From CAWBOV01 sp963790525 (GTDB lineage: Bacteria > Actinomycetota > Actinomycetes > Mycobacteriales > Jatrophihabitantaceae): a stretch of 64,000 nucleotides of DNA. This document shows, piece after piece, positions 43,100-51,738 of the stretch. The notes under the pieces are model-generated. The model was not told where the DNA came from, did no database searches, and saw only the letters and a program-made list of their open reading frames with translations. Position 1 is the stretch's first letter; each line of letters starts with the position of its first letter. The translations under genes were made by a program, and so were the position numbers. Where the stretch lies: contig CAWBOV010000006.1 in NCBI GenBank assembly GCA_963790525.1, forward strand, positions 310,001 through 374,000, written 5' to 3'.

Positions 43100-44707
43100 G
43101 TGGAGCTCACCCGGCGGGACGCGCTGGCCCTGCTCGGCGGCGCCGCGATCGCCGCCCTGGTCGGCGGCTGCACGTCCTCCGCGCCGTCGACGGCGCCGTC
43201 CACCGGCGCCGGCGGAGGCTCCTCCACGCCGGGGACCACCCGCCCGACCACCGGCTCCCCGACCCCGACGCCCACCCGCTCGGCCGTCCCGACGCTCGCC
43301 ACCCTCGCCAAGCAGGTGAGCGGCGGAGTCCTGCTCCCCGGGGCGTCGGCCTACGCGGCTACTGCCCGCCTCTACAACCCGCGCTTCGACGCGGCCCGGC
43401 CGAAGGCGGTCGCCCGGTGCGCCAGCGCGGCTGACGTCGCCGCCTGCGTCAGGTTCGCCGCCGCGACGGGCATGCCCCTGGCGCTGCGTGCGGGCGGACA
43501 CAGCTACGGCGGCTGGTCGACCGGATCCGGGCTGGTGGCCGACGTGCGCCCGCTGTCCGCGGTGGTCGTCGACACGGCGGCACGCACGGCGCGCATCGGC
43601 GCGGGCGCCCAGCTGGTGGACGTCTACGCCGCTCTCGGCGCCAAGGGAGTGGCGATCGCCGGTGGCTCCTGCCCCACGGTGGGCTTCACCGGCCTGACCT
43701 CGGGCGGGGGAGTGGGCGTGCTGACCCGCGCGTACGGCCTGACCTGCGACGCGGTCCAGTCGGTGCAGATCGTCACCGCGGACGGCCGGGTACGCACGGT
43801 GGATGCCGGTCACGACCCCGACCTGTTCTGGGCGCTCCGGGGCGGCGGAGGGGGCAGCTTCGGCGCCATCACGTCCTGGACCGTGTCGGTTCGGGCGGCG
43901 CCGACGGTCCGGACGTTCTACTTCGAGTACCCGTTCGCGCGGGCGGCGCAGGTCGTCGCCGCGTGGCAGTCGTGGGTGTCCTCGGCCGATCCGTGGCTGT
44001 GGTCGACCTGCAAGCTGCTCGCCGACCCGGGCAGCAACTCGCTCGTCGCGACGGTGTCGGGGACCTGGATCGGCTCCTCGGACGCCTACGACCCGCTGCT
44101 GCAACGCCTGATCGCGGTGACGGGCGCGCCGTCGTACCGCTCGTTCGGCACGCTGGGCTACGCCGACGCGATGCTCGCCGAGGCCGGGTGTTCGGGCGAG
44201 AACGCACAGTCCTGCAAGGCGGATGCGCTCGGTACCGCCAAGCGGCAGCCCTTCGCCGCGACGTCGTCGATCGTCCAGACCGCGCTGCCGGACGCGGCGA
44301 TCACGGCAGCGCTCGCCAAGGTCCGTGCGGCCCTGGACGTGCCCGGCCTGGTCGAGGGCGGCGTGTCGTTCGACTCACTGGGCGGCGCCGTCGGCAAGGT
44401 CGCCGCGAGCGCCACGCCCTACCCCTACCGCTCGGCGCTGGCGTCCGTCCAGTACACCGCGACCTGGCCGGGCGGCGCACCGGCGACGGGGTCGGCCGCG
44501 GCGCCCTACGACGCCTACGTCCGCGGTTTCCGCGCGACGATGTCCCGCTGGCTGGGATCGAGCGCGTACGCGAACTACGCCGACGCGAGCATCGCCGACT
44601 ACGGACCCGCGTACTGGGGCGCCAACTACCCACGCCTGCAGCAGGTCAAGAAGCAGTACGACCCGGGCCGGTTGTTCACCTTCGCGCAGGCCGTGCAACC
44701 CGCCTGA
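43100..44707 (+). CDS. Secreted FAD-linked oxidoreductase (BBE-type)
   Basis: A 535-residue flavoprotein of the berberine-bridge-enzyme class. The N-terminus has Arg5-Arg6 followed by a hydrophobic stretch and the lipobox LVGGC (Cys24), so it is probably a Tat-exported lipoprotein, followed by a Ser/Thr/Pro linker to about residue 60. The FAD domain has LRAGGHSYGGWS with the His that can carry FAD, and GGSCPTVGFTGLTSGGG with a Cys for a second link. The BBE tail is GANYPRLQQVKKQYDPGRLF. Such enzymes oxidise sugars or alcohols; substrate unknown. GTG start, two bases after the HAD stop. Confidence 0.88.
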   Translation: MELTRRDALALLGGAAIAALVGGCTSSAPSTAPSTGAGGGSSTPGTTRPTTGSPTPTPTRSAVPTLATLAKQVSGGVLLPGASAYAATARLYNPRFDAARPKAVARCASAADVAACVRFAAATGMPLALRAGGHSYGGWSTGSGLVADVRPLSAVVVDTAARTARIGAGAQLVDVYAALGAKGVAIAGGSCPTVGFTGLTSGGGVGVLTRAYGLTCDAVQSVQIVTADGRVRTVDAGHDPDLFWALRGGGGGSFGAITSWTVSVRAAPTVRTFYFEYPFARAAQVVAAWQSWVSSADPWLWSTCKLLADPGSNSLVATVSGTWIGSSDAYDPLLQRLIAVTGAPSYRSFGTLGYADAMLAEAGCSGENAQSCKADALGTAKRQPFAATSSIVQTALPDAAITAALAKVRAALDVPGLVEGGVSFDSLGGAVGKVAASATPYPYRSALASVQYTATWPGGAPATGSAAAPYDAYVRGFRATMSRWLGSSAYANYADASIADYGPAYWGANYPRLQQVKKQYDPGRLFTFAQAVQPA

Positions 44708-44714
44708 GGCACAT

Positions 44715-44756
44715 GGTGCTCAGATGCCGGGGAGGGCGGTGCTCAGATGCCGGGGA
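44715..44756. repeat. 19-bp direct repeat at the end of a convergent gene
   Basis: GGTGCTCAGATGCCGGGGA occurs at 44715-44733 and again at 44738-44756. The second copy holds the stop and last codons of the minus-strand ferritin-like gene; the first is an untranslated copy just beyond it. This is a small local duplication between convergent genes. Confidence 0.9.
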
Positions 44757-45285
44757 AGGCGACGCTGGGCGCGGCCGGAGTGACCTCCGCCCGCCAGGTG
44801 AGTGCGCGCACCGCCGACTGCTGCAACGCCCCCAGCGCCCGGGCACGCAGTCCGGTGATCGACGCGCTCTGCACCACCGACGTATCAGCGGCGCACGCGA
44901 GCAGGTAGCGCCAGCCGGAGGCGCACGCGCTCTCGAGCTCCACGGCGAGGCGGCGTGCGGCGACGGCATCGTCGAGCGGGAACGGCACCGGGTAGCTGAC
45001 CGCGGCGGTCACGCCGGTGACGCCGACCGTCGCCAGCGCGGCGAGGGTCCCGTCGCGGAGCGCGCGATGAGCGGTCTGATAGGCGCGCGCCGTCGCGACG
45101 TCGGCCGCGGGCAGGTGCGGGCCCAGCGTCCCGTACCCGAAGATCGCCGCATGCTCGGCGGCGAGCGCCTGCTGCCACGCGGCCACCACCGAGGCGGGGA
45201 CCGCCCCGCCCGACGAGCTCGGCGCCGCCGATGGGGTGGGTGTGGTCGACGTGGTCGGTGTCGTCGAAGCGCCCGGCGCGCTCAC
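44743..45285 (-). CDS. Ferritin-like domain protein (DUF4439)
   Basis: A 180-residue protein: a Ser/Thr/Pro-rich start of about 30 residues, then a four-helix ferritin-like domain with WQQALAAEHAAIFGYGTLGP (Glu-His metal-ligand type pattern), AYQTAHRALRDGTLAAL and LESACASGWRYLLA. Function unknown; the family is often encoded upstream of rimP in actinobacteria. The GTG at 45285 overlaps the stop of the preceding gene (GTGA). It has no signal peptide of its own with this start, so it may act with its neighbour. Confidence 0.8.
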   Translation of the reverse strand: MSAPGASTTPTTSTTPTPSAAPSSSGGAVPASVVAAWQQALAAEHAAIFGYGTLGPHLPAADVATARAYQTAHRALRDGTLAALATVGVTGVTAAVSYPVPFPLDDAVAARRLAVELESACASGWRYLLACAADTSVVQSASITGLRARALGALQQSAVRALTWRAEVTPAAPSVAFPGI

Positions 45286-45782
45286 GTCAGCCACGCCGCG
45301 TGGCCGGCCTCGGCCGCGCTGATGCTGGCGGCGACAGCGGCCGCGGAGCCGGCCAGGGCGGCGCTGTCGGCCGCCCACGCGGCCGCCGCCACCCGCTCGG
45401 CGAGGGCGAGCTCGGTGCGCGACCGCAGGGCGGTGGGCGCTGGTACGCGCGAAGTTGCGGTGCCGCTCGGGTCGGGGGTGGCCACGACCGCGCCGGCCTC
45501 GGTGATGAGCGCCGTCGTGGCGTCCAGGTGAGCCTGGTGGTCCGCGCGCAGGATGGAGATCGCACCCGCCAGGGAGGGATGGACGGTCGCGGTGGCGTCG
45601 AGCGCGGCGAGCAGCGCGCGCTCGCGGGTCAGCGCCGCCTGCAGCCGGTCGGCCCTCGGGACTGCGGGCGGGACCGCAACGGGGTGCCGGACGGGGCGCA
45701 GGAATCCCGCCCCGACACCCGCTCCGGCCGCGGCGACGACGGCGGCGGCCGACAGGACGCGGCGGCGGGTGAGCAGTGGCAT
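45282..45782 (-). CDS. Tat-exported hypothetical protein
   Basis: A 166-residue protein with a twin-arginine-like signal: TRRRVLSAAAVVAAAGAGVG. The mature part is mostly alpha-helical and Ala-rich, with RADRLQAALTRERALLAALD and ADHQAHLDATTALI, reminiscent of half a ferritin-like bundle. No family name can be given with certainty. It is translationally coupled to the ferritin-like gene and divergent from rimP. Confidence 0.75.
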   Translation of the reverse strand: MPLLTRRRVLSAAAVVAAAGAGVGAGFLRPVRHPVAVPPAVPRADRLQAALTRERALLAALDATATVHPSLAGAISILRADHQAHLDATTALITEAGAVVATPDPSGTATSRVPAPTALRSRTELALAERVAAAAWAADSAALAGSAAAVAASISAAEAGHAAWLT

Positions 45783-45808
45783 GGCTCGGCCAGTGTGTCA
45801 GAAGCGGC

Positions 45809-45814
45809 TAGGAT
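45809..45814 (+). promoter_or_regulatory. Candidate -10 box for the rimP-nusA-infB operon
   Basis: TAGGAT, a common actinobacterial -10, lies 72 bases before rimP in the gap to the divergent gene. No good -35 hexamer is visible at the expected distance, so the call is tentative. Confidence 0.35.
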
Positions 45815-45885
45815 CAGTCCTCGTTCACCGGCGCCCACGGGCCCGGATCAGTTGTCAACTGCACACGCGGAAGGAGCCGGTCTTC

Positions 45886-46392
45886 ATGTCCTCCGCAGCG
45901 GCCAAACGGGAGCACATGCTCTCGATGGTCACCCCGATCGTCGCCGCCGCCGGCTACGAACTCGACGATCTCGTCGTCCACGCCATCGGGCGACGTTCGG
46001 TGGTCCGCCTCGTCGTCGACCGTGACGGCGGGATCGATCTGGACGCGGTCGCCGACGTCAGCCGCGCCGTGTCGGAGGCCCTCGACGCCGACGACCCGTT
46101 CGGCACACCGTTCACCCTCGAGGTCACCTCGCCCGGCGTGGACCGGAAGCTCACCGAACCGCGTTACTGGCGCCGCGCGCAGACGCGCCTGGTCACCGTG
46201 CCCGTCGGCGGGGTCGACACCACGGGCCGCATCGTCGAGGTCGACGAGGCCGGCGTCGTGCTCGACATCGCCGGGACGAAGACCCATCACGCGTGGTCCG
46301 AGCTCGGTGCGGGACGCATCCAGGTCGAGTTCAACCGCCGCGACATCCCGGACGAGGCGCTCACCGAACTTTCCGACGGTCAGGAGGACTGA
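45886..46392 (+). CDS. rimP: Ribosome maturation factor RimP
   Basis: RimP assists 30S assembly. The N-domain contains GYELDDLVVHAIGRRSVVRL and the family signature FTLEVTSPGVDRKL; the C-domain is an SH3-like barrel (GRIVEVDEAGVVLDIAG). The ATG at 45886 follows AAGGAG (45871-45876) by nine bases and gives 168 residues, a normal length. It starts the conserved rimP-nusA-ylxR-infB-rbfA-truB operon and is six bases from nusA. Confidence 0.95.
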   Translation: MSSAAAKREHMLSMVTPIVAAAGYELDDLVVHAIGRRSVVRLVVDRDGGIDLDAVADVSRAVSEALDADDPFGTPFTLEVTSPGVDRKLTEPRYWRRAQTRLVTVPVGGVDTTGRIVEVDEAGVVLDIAGTKTHHAWSELGAGRIQVEFNRRDIPDEALTELSDGQED

Positions 46393-46398
46393 CGCGCC

Positions 46399-47490
46399 AT
46401 GGTCCACGTCGACATCGCCGCACTGCGCAGTATCGAACGCGAGAAGGAGATCTCCTTCGACACGGTCGTCGACGCGATCGAGCAGGCTCTGCTCGTCGCG
46501 TACAAGCACACCCCCCACCCGATGCCCCACGTGCGGGTCACCGTCGACCGCAAGACCGGCGACGTCGCCGTCATCGCACAGGAGTTCAGCCCGACCGGTG
46601 AGCTGCTCGAGGAGTTCGACGACACCCCTGCCGACTTCGGGCGGGTGGCGGCGATGACGGCCCGCCAGGTCATCCTGCAGCGGCTCCGCGACGCCGAGCA
46701 CGACCATGCCTACGGTGAGTACGCCGGACGAGAGGGCGACATCGTCACCGGTGTCATCACCCAGGACGCGCAGGCCGCCGCGCGGGGAGTCGTCATCGTC
46801 GACATCGGCACGGTCGAGGCCATCCTGCCCCAGTCCGAGCAGGTCTACGGGGAGGTCTACGAGCACGGCACCAGGCTCAAGTGCTTCGTCGTGAACGTGA
46901 CGCGCGGTATGCGCGGCCTGCAGATCACCGTCAGCCGTACCCACCCGAGCCTGGTCCGGAAGCTCTTCGCGCTGGAGGTGCCCGAGATCGCCGACGGCAG
47001 CGTCGAGGTCATGGCGGTGGCCCGCGAGGCCGGCCACCGCTCCAAGATCGCGGTCCGGCCGACCGTGCCCGGGCTCAACGCCAAGGGCGCCTGCATCGGG
47101 CCGATGGGGCAGCGGGTGCGCAACGTCGTGGCCGAGCTGCACGGCGAGAAGATCGACATCATCGACTACGCGGAGGACCCGGCGCGCTTCGTCGGCAACG
47201 CGCTGAGCCCGGCCCAGGTCGAATCGGTCACCGTGGTGGACGCGGCCGCCCGCGCCGCCCGTGTCGTCGTCCCGGACTTCCAGCTGTCCCTGGCCATCGG
47301 GCGGGAGGGGCAGAACGCCCGGCTCGCCGCCCGCCTGACGGGCTGGCGCATCGACATCCGGTCCGACGCCGAGGTGAGCGTTCCGGTGGTTGCGGACGTA
47401 GCCCACGACGCCGCGCCGGCCGCAGTGGGGACCGCGCCGGACCTGGCTCCGGCCGAGCCCGCGAGCCCGGCCGCGAGCGACGCGCTCTGA
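46399..47490 (+). CDS. nusA: Transcription elongation/termination factor NusA
   Basis: NusA binds RNA polymerase and controls pausing, termination and antitermination. The N-terminal polymerase-binding domain, S1 domain (GDIVTGVITQDAQAAARGVV) and two KH domains are visible; KH motifs include GACIGPMGQRVRNVVAELHG and LAIGREGQNARLAARLTGW. Actinobacterial NusA lacks the acidic C-terminal repeats of E. coli, as here, and ends in a short Ala/Pro tail. 363 residues. Confidence 0.96.
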   Translation: MVHVDIAALRSIEREKEISFDTVVDAIEQALLVAYKHTPHPMPHVRVTVDRKTGDVAVIAQEFSPTGELLEEFDDTPADFGRVAAMTARQVILQRLRDAEHDHAYGEYAGREGDIVTGVITQDAQAAARGVVIVDIGTVEAILPQSEQVYGEVYEHGTRLKCFVVNVTRGMRGLQITVSRTHPSLVRKLFALEVPEIADGSVEVMAVAREAGHRSKIAVRPTVPGLNAKGACIGPMGQRVRNVVAELHGEKIDIIDYAEDPARFVGNALSPAQVESVTVVDAAARAARVVVPDFQLSLAIGREGQNARLAARLTGWRIDIRSDAEVSVPVVADVAHDAAPAAVGTAPDLAPAEPASPAASDAL

Positions 47491-47533
47491 CGATCGCCGC
47501 CGTTGGACAGGCGTGTGAGGGAGTAGACTCGTC

Positions 47534-47887
47534 GTGGCCGCCGAAAAGATGACGGCATCCCCTGCCGACCGCGTCGTCGTACGCACCTGCATCGGATGCC
47601 GCACCCGGACGTCGGCTACCGAGTTGCTTCGCGTCGTGGCGGCACCGGTCGGCACCCGCGACACTCTGCGGGAGGTCCTACCGGATCCCCGCCACCGCGC
47701 ATCCGGCCGGGGTGCCTGGGTGCATCCCACGTCCGAATGCGTGTCTCTCGCTGAGCGGCGTCGGGCCTTCGCCCGGGCACTGCGTGTGCCGACGGGTGTC
47801 GATCTGGCGGCGATCCACGCGTATGTGAGTGCGGATGATGTACCTCGTCCCGGCCGACCCGGCCAGGACGGTATCGGTCGAAAGTGA
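47534..47887 (+). CDS. YlxR/DUF448 family RNA-binding protein
   Basis: A 117-residue protein with the YlxR core: VRTCIGCRTRTSATELLRVV near the start and RASGRGAWVHP, the family signature. YlxR-type proteins bind nucleic acid and have been linked to RNase P or gene regulation in other bacteria. It sits in its standard place between nusA and infB. GTG start. Confidence 0.9.
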   Translation: MAAEKMTASPADRVVVRTCIGCRTRTSATELLRVVAAPVGTRDTLREVLPDPRHRASGRGAWVHPTSECVSLAERRRAFARALRVPTGVDLAAIHAYVSADDVPRPGRPGQDGIGRK

Positions 47888-47946
47888 GAAGAAACGCCCA
47901 TGAGCCCGCGATGAAGCGCCAGCGATGAGTGCTTTACCCGTCTAAC

Positions 47947-47972
47947 GGGCCCGGCGGAACACCGCCTGGCCC
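47947..47972 (+). promoter_or_regulatory. Hairpin in the infB leader
   Basis: GGGCC-C-GGCGG and CCGCC-T-GGCCC pair over ten positions with one mismatch around an AACA loop. It ends eight bases before the infB ribosome-binding site AAGGAG (47981-47986). It may attenuate or process the transcript between ylxR and infB, or affect infB translation. Confidence 0.45.
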
Positions 47973-47990
47973 ACCTCTCTAAGGAGTCCT

Positions 47991-50832
47991 GTGCCAGGCA
48001 AGGCCCGCGTCCATGAGCTCGCCAAAGAGCTCGGAGTCACCAGCAAGTCCATCCTCGAGAAGCTCGGCGAGCTAGGCGAATACGTCAAGAGCCCGTCGTC
48101 CACCGTCGAGGCACCCGTCGCCCGCAGGCTGCGCGAGGCGTTCCCGCCGGCAGCCGAAGCGCCGGCGAAGAAGGCTGCCGCGAAGAAGGCCGCCCCGAAG
48201 CCGGCGCCCGCCGTCGAGGTCGTCGAGTCCGGCGTGCCGAGCGCCTCGACCCCCGCGCCGTCGCCCGCCCCGGCCGCTCCCGCGCCCGAACTCAGGTCGC
48301 CGGCCGCTCCCGCGCCCGGCCCGCTGGCTCCGCCCGCGCCGGCGCCCACCCCTGCTCCGGTCGCGGAGGAGCCTCTCGCTCCCGCGGCGTCAGCCGGTCC
48401 CGCGGCGCCCGCGGCACCTCGCCCGGGTGCCCCCCGGGTGGCGAACAACCCCTTCGGTGTCGGCGCGGCACCGCGTCCGGCACCCGGTACGGCCCGTCCG
48501 GCCCCCGGTTCCGCCCGCCCGGGTGGGGTCTCCAACGCCCCGCGGCCCGGCGGAGCCGCCGGCATGCCCCCGCGTCCGGGTGGACCTCGTCCGAACCCCG
48601 GCATGATGCCCCCTCGTCCGAACCCGGGCATGGTCCCCGGCCGGACCGGTGGTCCCGGTCGTCCCGGCGCCCCCGGTCGCCCGGCCGGCCCGGGCGGTCC
48701 CGGTCGTCCCGGCGGTCCCGGTCGTCCCGGCGGCGCTCCTGGTGCCGGTGGATTCCGTAGTCCCGGCGGTGCTCCCGGCGCCGGTGGTGGCGGCGCGTAC
48801 CGCGGTGGCGGTGCCGGCGGTGCCGGTGGCGGTGCACCGAGCGGCCCCGGCGGTTTCGCCGGTCGTCCCGGTGGCGGCGGCGCGGGCAACCGGCGCGGTG
48901 GCGGTACCGCGGGTGCCTTCGGGCGCCCGGGCGGTCGCCCCTCACGCGGTCGCAAGAGCAAGAAGCAGCGCCGTCAGGAATTCGACAACATGTCCGCGCC
49001 GAGCCTGGGCGGCGTCCAGGTCCCCCGTGGCAGTGGCGAGGTCCTGCGCCTGCCGCGTGGCGCCTCGCTGTCGGACTTCGCCGAGAAGATCGACGCCAAC
49101 CCGGCGTCGCTGGTCACGGTGCTGTTCCACCTCGGTGAGATGGTCACCGCGACGCAGTCGGTGAACGAGGAGACCCTGCAGCTGCTGGGTGCCGAGCTCA
49201 ACTACAGCGTCCAGGTCGTCAGCCCCGAGGACGAGGACCGCGAGCTGCTCGAGTCCTTCGACATCCAGTTCGGCGAGGACGACGGCGGCGACGAGGATCT
49301 GGTGGCCCGTCCGCCGGTCGTCACGGTCATGGGTCACGTCGACCACGGCAAGACGCGCCTGCTCGACGCGATCCGCAAGACCAACGTGATCGCCGGCGAG
49401 GCCGGCGGCATCACCCAGCACATCGGCGCCTACCAGGTGTCGGTGGAGCACGAGGGCATCGAGCGGCCGATCACCTTCATCGACACCCCCGGTCACGAGG
49501 CGTTCACCGCCATGCGAGCGCGTGGTGCGAAGGTCACCGACATCGCGGTGCTGGTCGTGGCCGCCGACGACGGTGTCATGCCGCAGACGATCGAGGCGCT
49601 CAACCACGCCCAGGCTGCGGACGTGCCGATCGTGGTGGCCGTCAACAAGATCGACAAGGAAGGCGCGAACCCCGCCAAGGTCCGCCAGCAGCTCACCGAA
49701 TACGGGCTGGTCGCCGAGGAGTACGGCGGCGACACGATGTTCGTCGACGTGTCCGCTCGCGCCGGCATCGGCATCGACGCCCTTCTCGAGGCCGTCCTGC
49801 TGACCGCCGACGCCTCCCTGGATCTGCGGGCCAACGCCGCGCAGGACGCCCAGGGTGTGGCCATCGAGGCACACCTGGACCGCGGTCGCGGCCCGGTGGC
49901 GACCGTCCTGGTCCAGCGCGGCACGCTGCGCGTCGGCGACTCGATCGTGGCCGGTGACGCCTACGGGCGCGTCCGGAGCATGCTCGACGAGCACGGCGAC
50001 CCCGTGGCCGAGGCACTGCCGGCGCGTCCGGTGCAGGTGCTCGGCCTGACCTCGGTCCCCGGCGCGGGAGACACCTTCCTCGTCGTCGAGGAGGACCGCA
50101 CCGCCCGGCAGATCGCCGAGCGGCGGGCGGCCCGCGAGCGCAACGCCCAGCAGGCCAAGACGCGCAAGCGCGTCAGCCTCGAGGATCTGGACAGCGTGCT
50201 CAAGGCCGGCGAGGTCAGCCAGCTCAACCTCATCCTCAAGGGTGACAACTCCGGCACCGTCGAGGCGCTGGAAGAGGCACTCATCGGGGCTGGAGATGCA
50301 CGACGAGGTGTCGCTGCGCATCATCGACCGCGGCGTCGGTGGCATCACCGAGACCAACGTCAACCTGGCGTCGGCGTCGGATGCCATCATCATCGGCTTC
50401 AACGTGCGGGCCGAGGGCAAGGCGACGGAGCTGGCGACGCGCGAAGGCGTGGAGATCCGGTACTACTCCGTCATCTACGCCGCGATCGACGAGATCGAGG
50501 CGGCGCTCAAGGGCATGCTCAAGCCGGAGTACGAGGAGGCCCAGCTCGGCACCGCCGAGGTGCGCGAGGTCTTCCGGGTACCCAAGATCGGCAACGTCGC
50601 GGGCTCGATCGTCCGTGGCGGCACGATCCGGCGCAACAGCAAGGCCCGGCTCATCCGCGACGGCGTGGTCGTGGCGGACAACCTCACCGTGGAGTCGCTG
50701 CGGCGCTTCAAGGACGACGCCACCGAGGTCCGGGAGGGTTTCGAGTGCGGTATCGGGCTGGGGTCGTTCAACGACATCAAGCCCGAGGACATCATCGAGA
50801 CCTTCGAGATGCGGGAGAAGCCGCGCTCGTAG
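47991..50832 (+). CDS. infB: Translation initiation factor IF-2, with one frameshift
   Basis: IF-2 delivers initiator tRNA. It starts with the IF2-N domain (RVHELAKELGVTSKSILEKL), a long Pro/Gly/Ala-rich linker to about residue 320, then the GTPase domain with G1 GHVDHGKT, G3 DTPGHEAF and G4 NKID. Read without correction the frame leaves the family at about 50286 and runs to 50951. The true continuation (LEMHDEVSLRIIDRGVGG to the end EMREKPRS) is one base over and stops at 50832. Removing one G from GGGG at 50286-50289 restores a 946-residue IF-2. Since infB is essential, an assembly error is the simplest reading. GTG start with AAGGAG five bases upstream. Confidence 0.93.
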
Positions 50833-50944
50833 GTGTGATCGGGTCGCCGGTAAGGTCCGGCCCGCCGGTAGACGTGCATGTCGCGCCGGCAGGCCGGGCC
50901 ACGCCGGCTCGACTCGGGGACTCGAGCGCGGAGGTGAGTTGGGC

Positions 50945-51244
50945 GTGGTGATCGGGACCCTGCGCGTCGACCTGCTGTTGGGTGACGTGCATTCGCTGAA
51001 GGAGAAGCGCTCCGTGGTGCGCCCGATCCTGGCCGAGCTGCGGCATCAGTTCGACGTCTCGGCGGCGGAGACGGGCGAGCAGGATCTCTACCGGCGCTGC
51101 GAGGTGGCGGTGGCGATGGTGTCACCGGACCATGCTCATGCGGTCGAGGTCCTGGAGCGGTGCGACCGCCTCATCGCCGCGCACCCGGAGGTCACCGTGC
51201 TCGGGGCGCGCCATCGCGTCCTCGACGACGACGATCTGGATTAA
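50945..51244 (+). CDS. DUF503 family protein
   Basis: A 99-residue protein of the DUF503 (YlxP-like) family: IGTLRVDLLLGDVHSLKEKR, then VVRPILAELRHQFDVSAAE and VAMVSPDHAHAVEVLERCD. The function is not established; it usually lies between infB and rbfA. The GTG at 50945 follows GGAGGTGAG by about seven bases. A strong hairpin lies just after the stop. Confidence 0.9.
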   Translation: MVIGTLRVDLLLGDVHSLKEKRSVVRPILAELRHQFDVSAAETGEQDLYRRCEVAVAMVSPDHAHAVEVLERCDRLIAAHPEVTVLGARHRVLDDDDLD

Positions 51245-51254
51245 TGAGCGTGAT

Positions 51255-51278
51255 GCGCGGGCACTGACGTGCCCGCGC
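51255..51278 (+). terminator. Perfect 10-bp hairpin between DUF503 and rbfA
   Basis: GCGCGGGCAC and its exact complement GTGCCCGCGC enclose the loop TGAC. It starts eleven bases after the DUF503 stop and ends twenty bases before the rbfA ATG. Without a T-run, and inside a conserved operon, it may be a partial terminator, a processing site or an mRNA stabiliser. Confidence 0.55.
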
Positions 51279-51297
51279 CGGAAGAAGGGTGAGGCAG

Positions 51298-51738
51298 ATG
51301 GCTGACGCAGGCAGAGCGCGCCGGATGGCCGGTCGGATCAAGCAGATCGTGGCGATCGGGCTGGAGTCGCAGATCAAGGACCCGCGTCTGGGCATGGTGA
51401 CCGTGACCGACGTGCGGCTCACCGGCGACCTCCACGACGCCACGATCTTCTACACCGTCTTCGGTGACGCCGATGCGCACGCGGAGTCGGCGCTCGCGCT
51501 GGAGTCCGCCAAGGGCGTGCTGCGCTCGGAGGTCGGGCGCCAGACCGGGGTGCGCTTCACTCCCACGTTGACGTTCCAGCTCGATGCCGTGCCGGACACC
51601 GCCAAGCACATCGACGATCTGCTCACGGTGGCCCAGCGCGCCGACGCCGAGGTCGAGCGGGCACGCGCGGGTGCGGTCTACGCCGGCGAGGCCGACCCGT
51701 ACAAGGCTCCCCGCGTTGTCGAAGACGACGACGAGTAA
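51298..51738 (+). CDS. rbfA: Ribosome-binding factor A
   Basis: RbfA binds the 30S precursor during 16S rRNA 5'-end maturation. The KH-like fold is recognisable from KDPRLGMVTVTDVRLTGDL, then YTVFGD, and the C-terminal RFTPTLTFQLDAVPDTAKHI. The ATG at 51298 is preferred over a GTG nine bases earlier because it lies at proper distance from AAGAAGGG. 146 residues with an acidic tail. Confidence 0.94.
   Translation: MADAGRARRMAGRIKQIVAIGLESQIKDPRLGMVTVTDVRLTGDLHDATIFYTVFGDADAHAESALALESAKGVLRSEVGRQTGVRFTPTLTFQLDAVPDTAKHIDDLLTVAQRADAEVERARAGAVYAGEADPYKAPRVVEDDDE

Noticed and set aside
45814..47901. A 695-codon minus-strand open frame opposite rimP, nusA and ylxR
   Set aside because: Pure shadow of well-identified genes in GC-rich DNA; no start site, domain or coding bias of its own.
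48641..48900. Repetitive GGTCGTCCCGG-type sequence suggestive of a CRISPR or satellite array
   Set aside because: No regular repeat-spacer structure; it encodes the Pro/Gly/Arg-rich linker that actinobacterial IF-2 normally has.
47942..48961. A Pro/Gly-rich minus-strand frame opposite the IF-2 linker
   Set aside because: It is the reverse reading of the low-complexity linker of infB, not a collagen-like gene.
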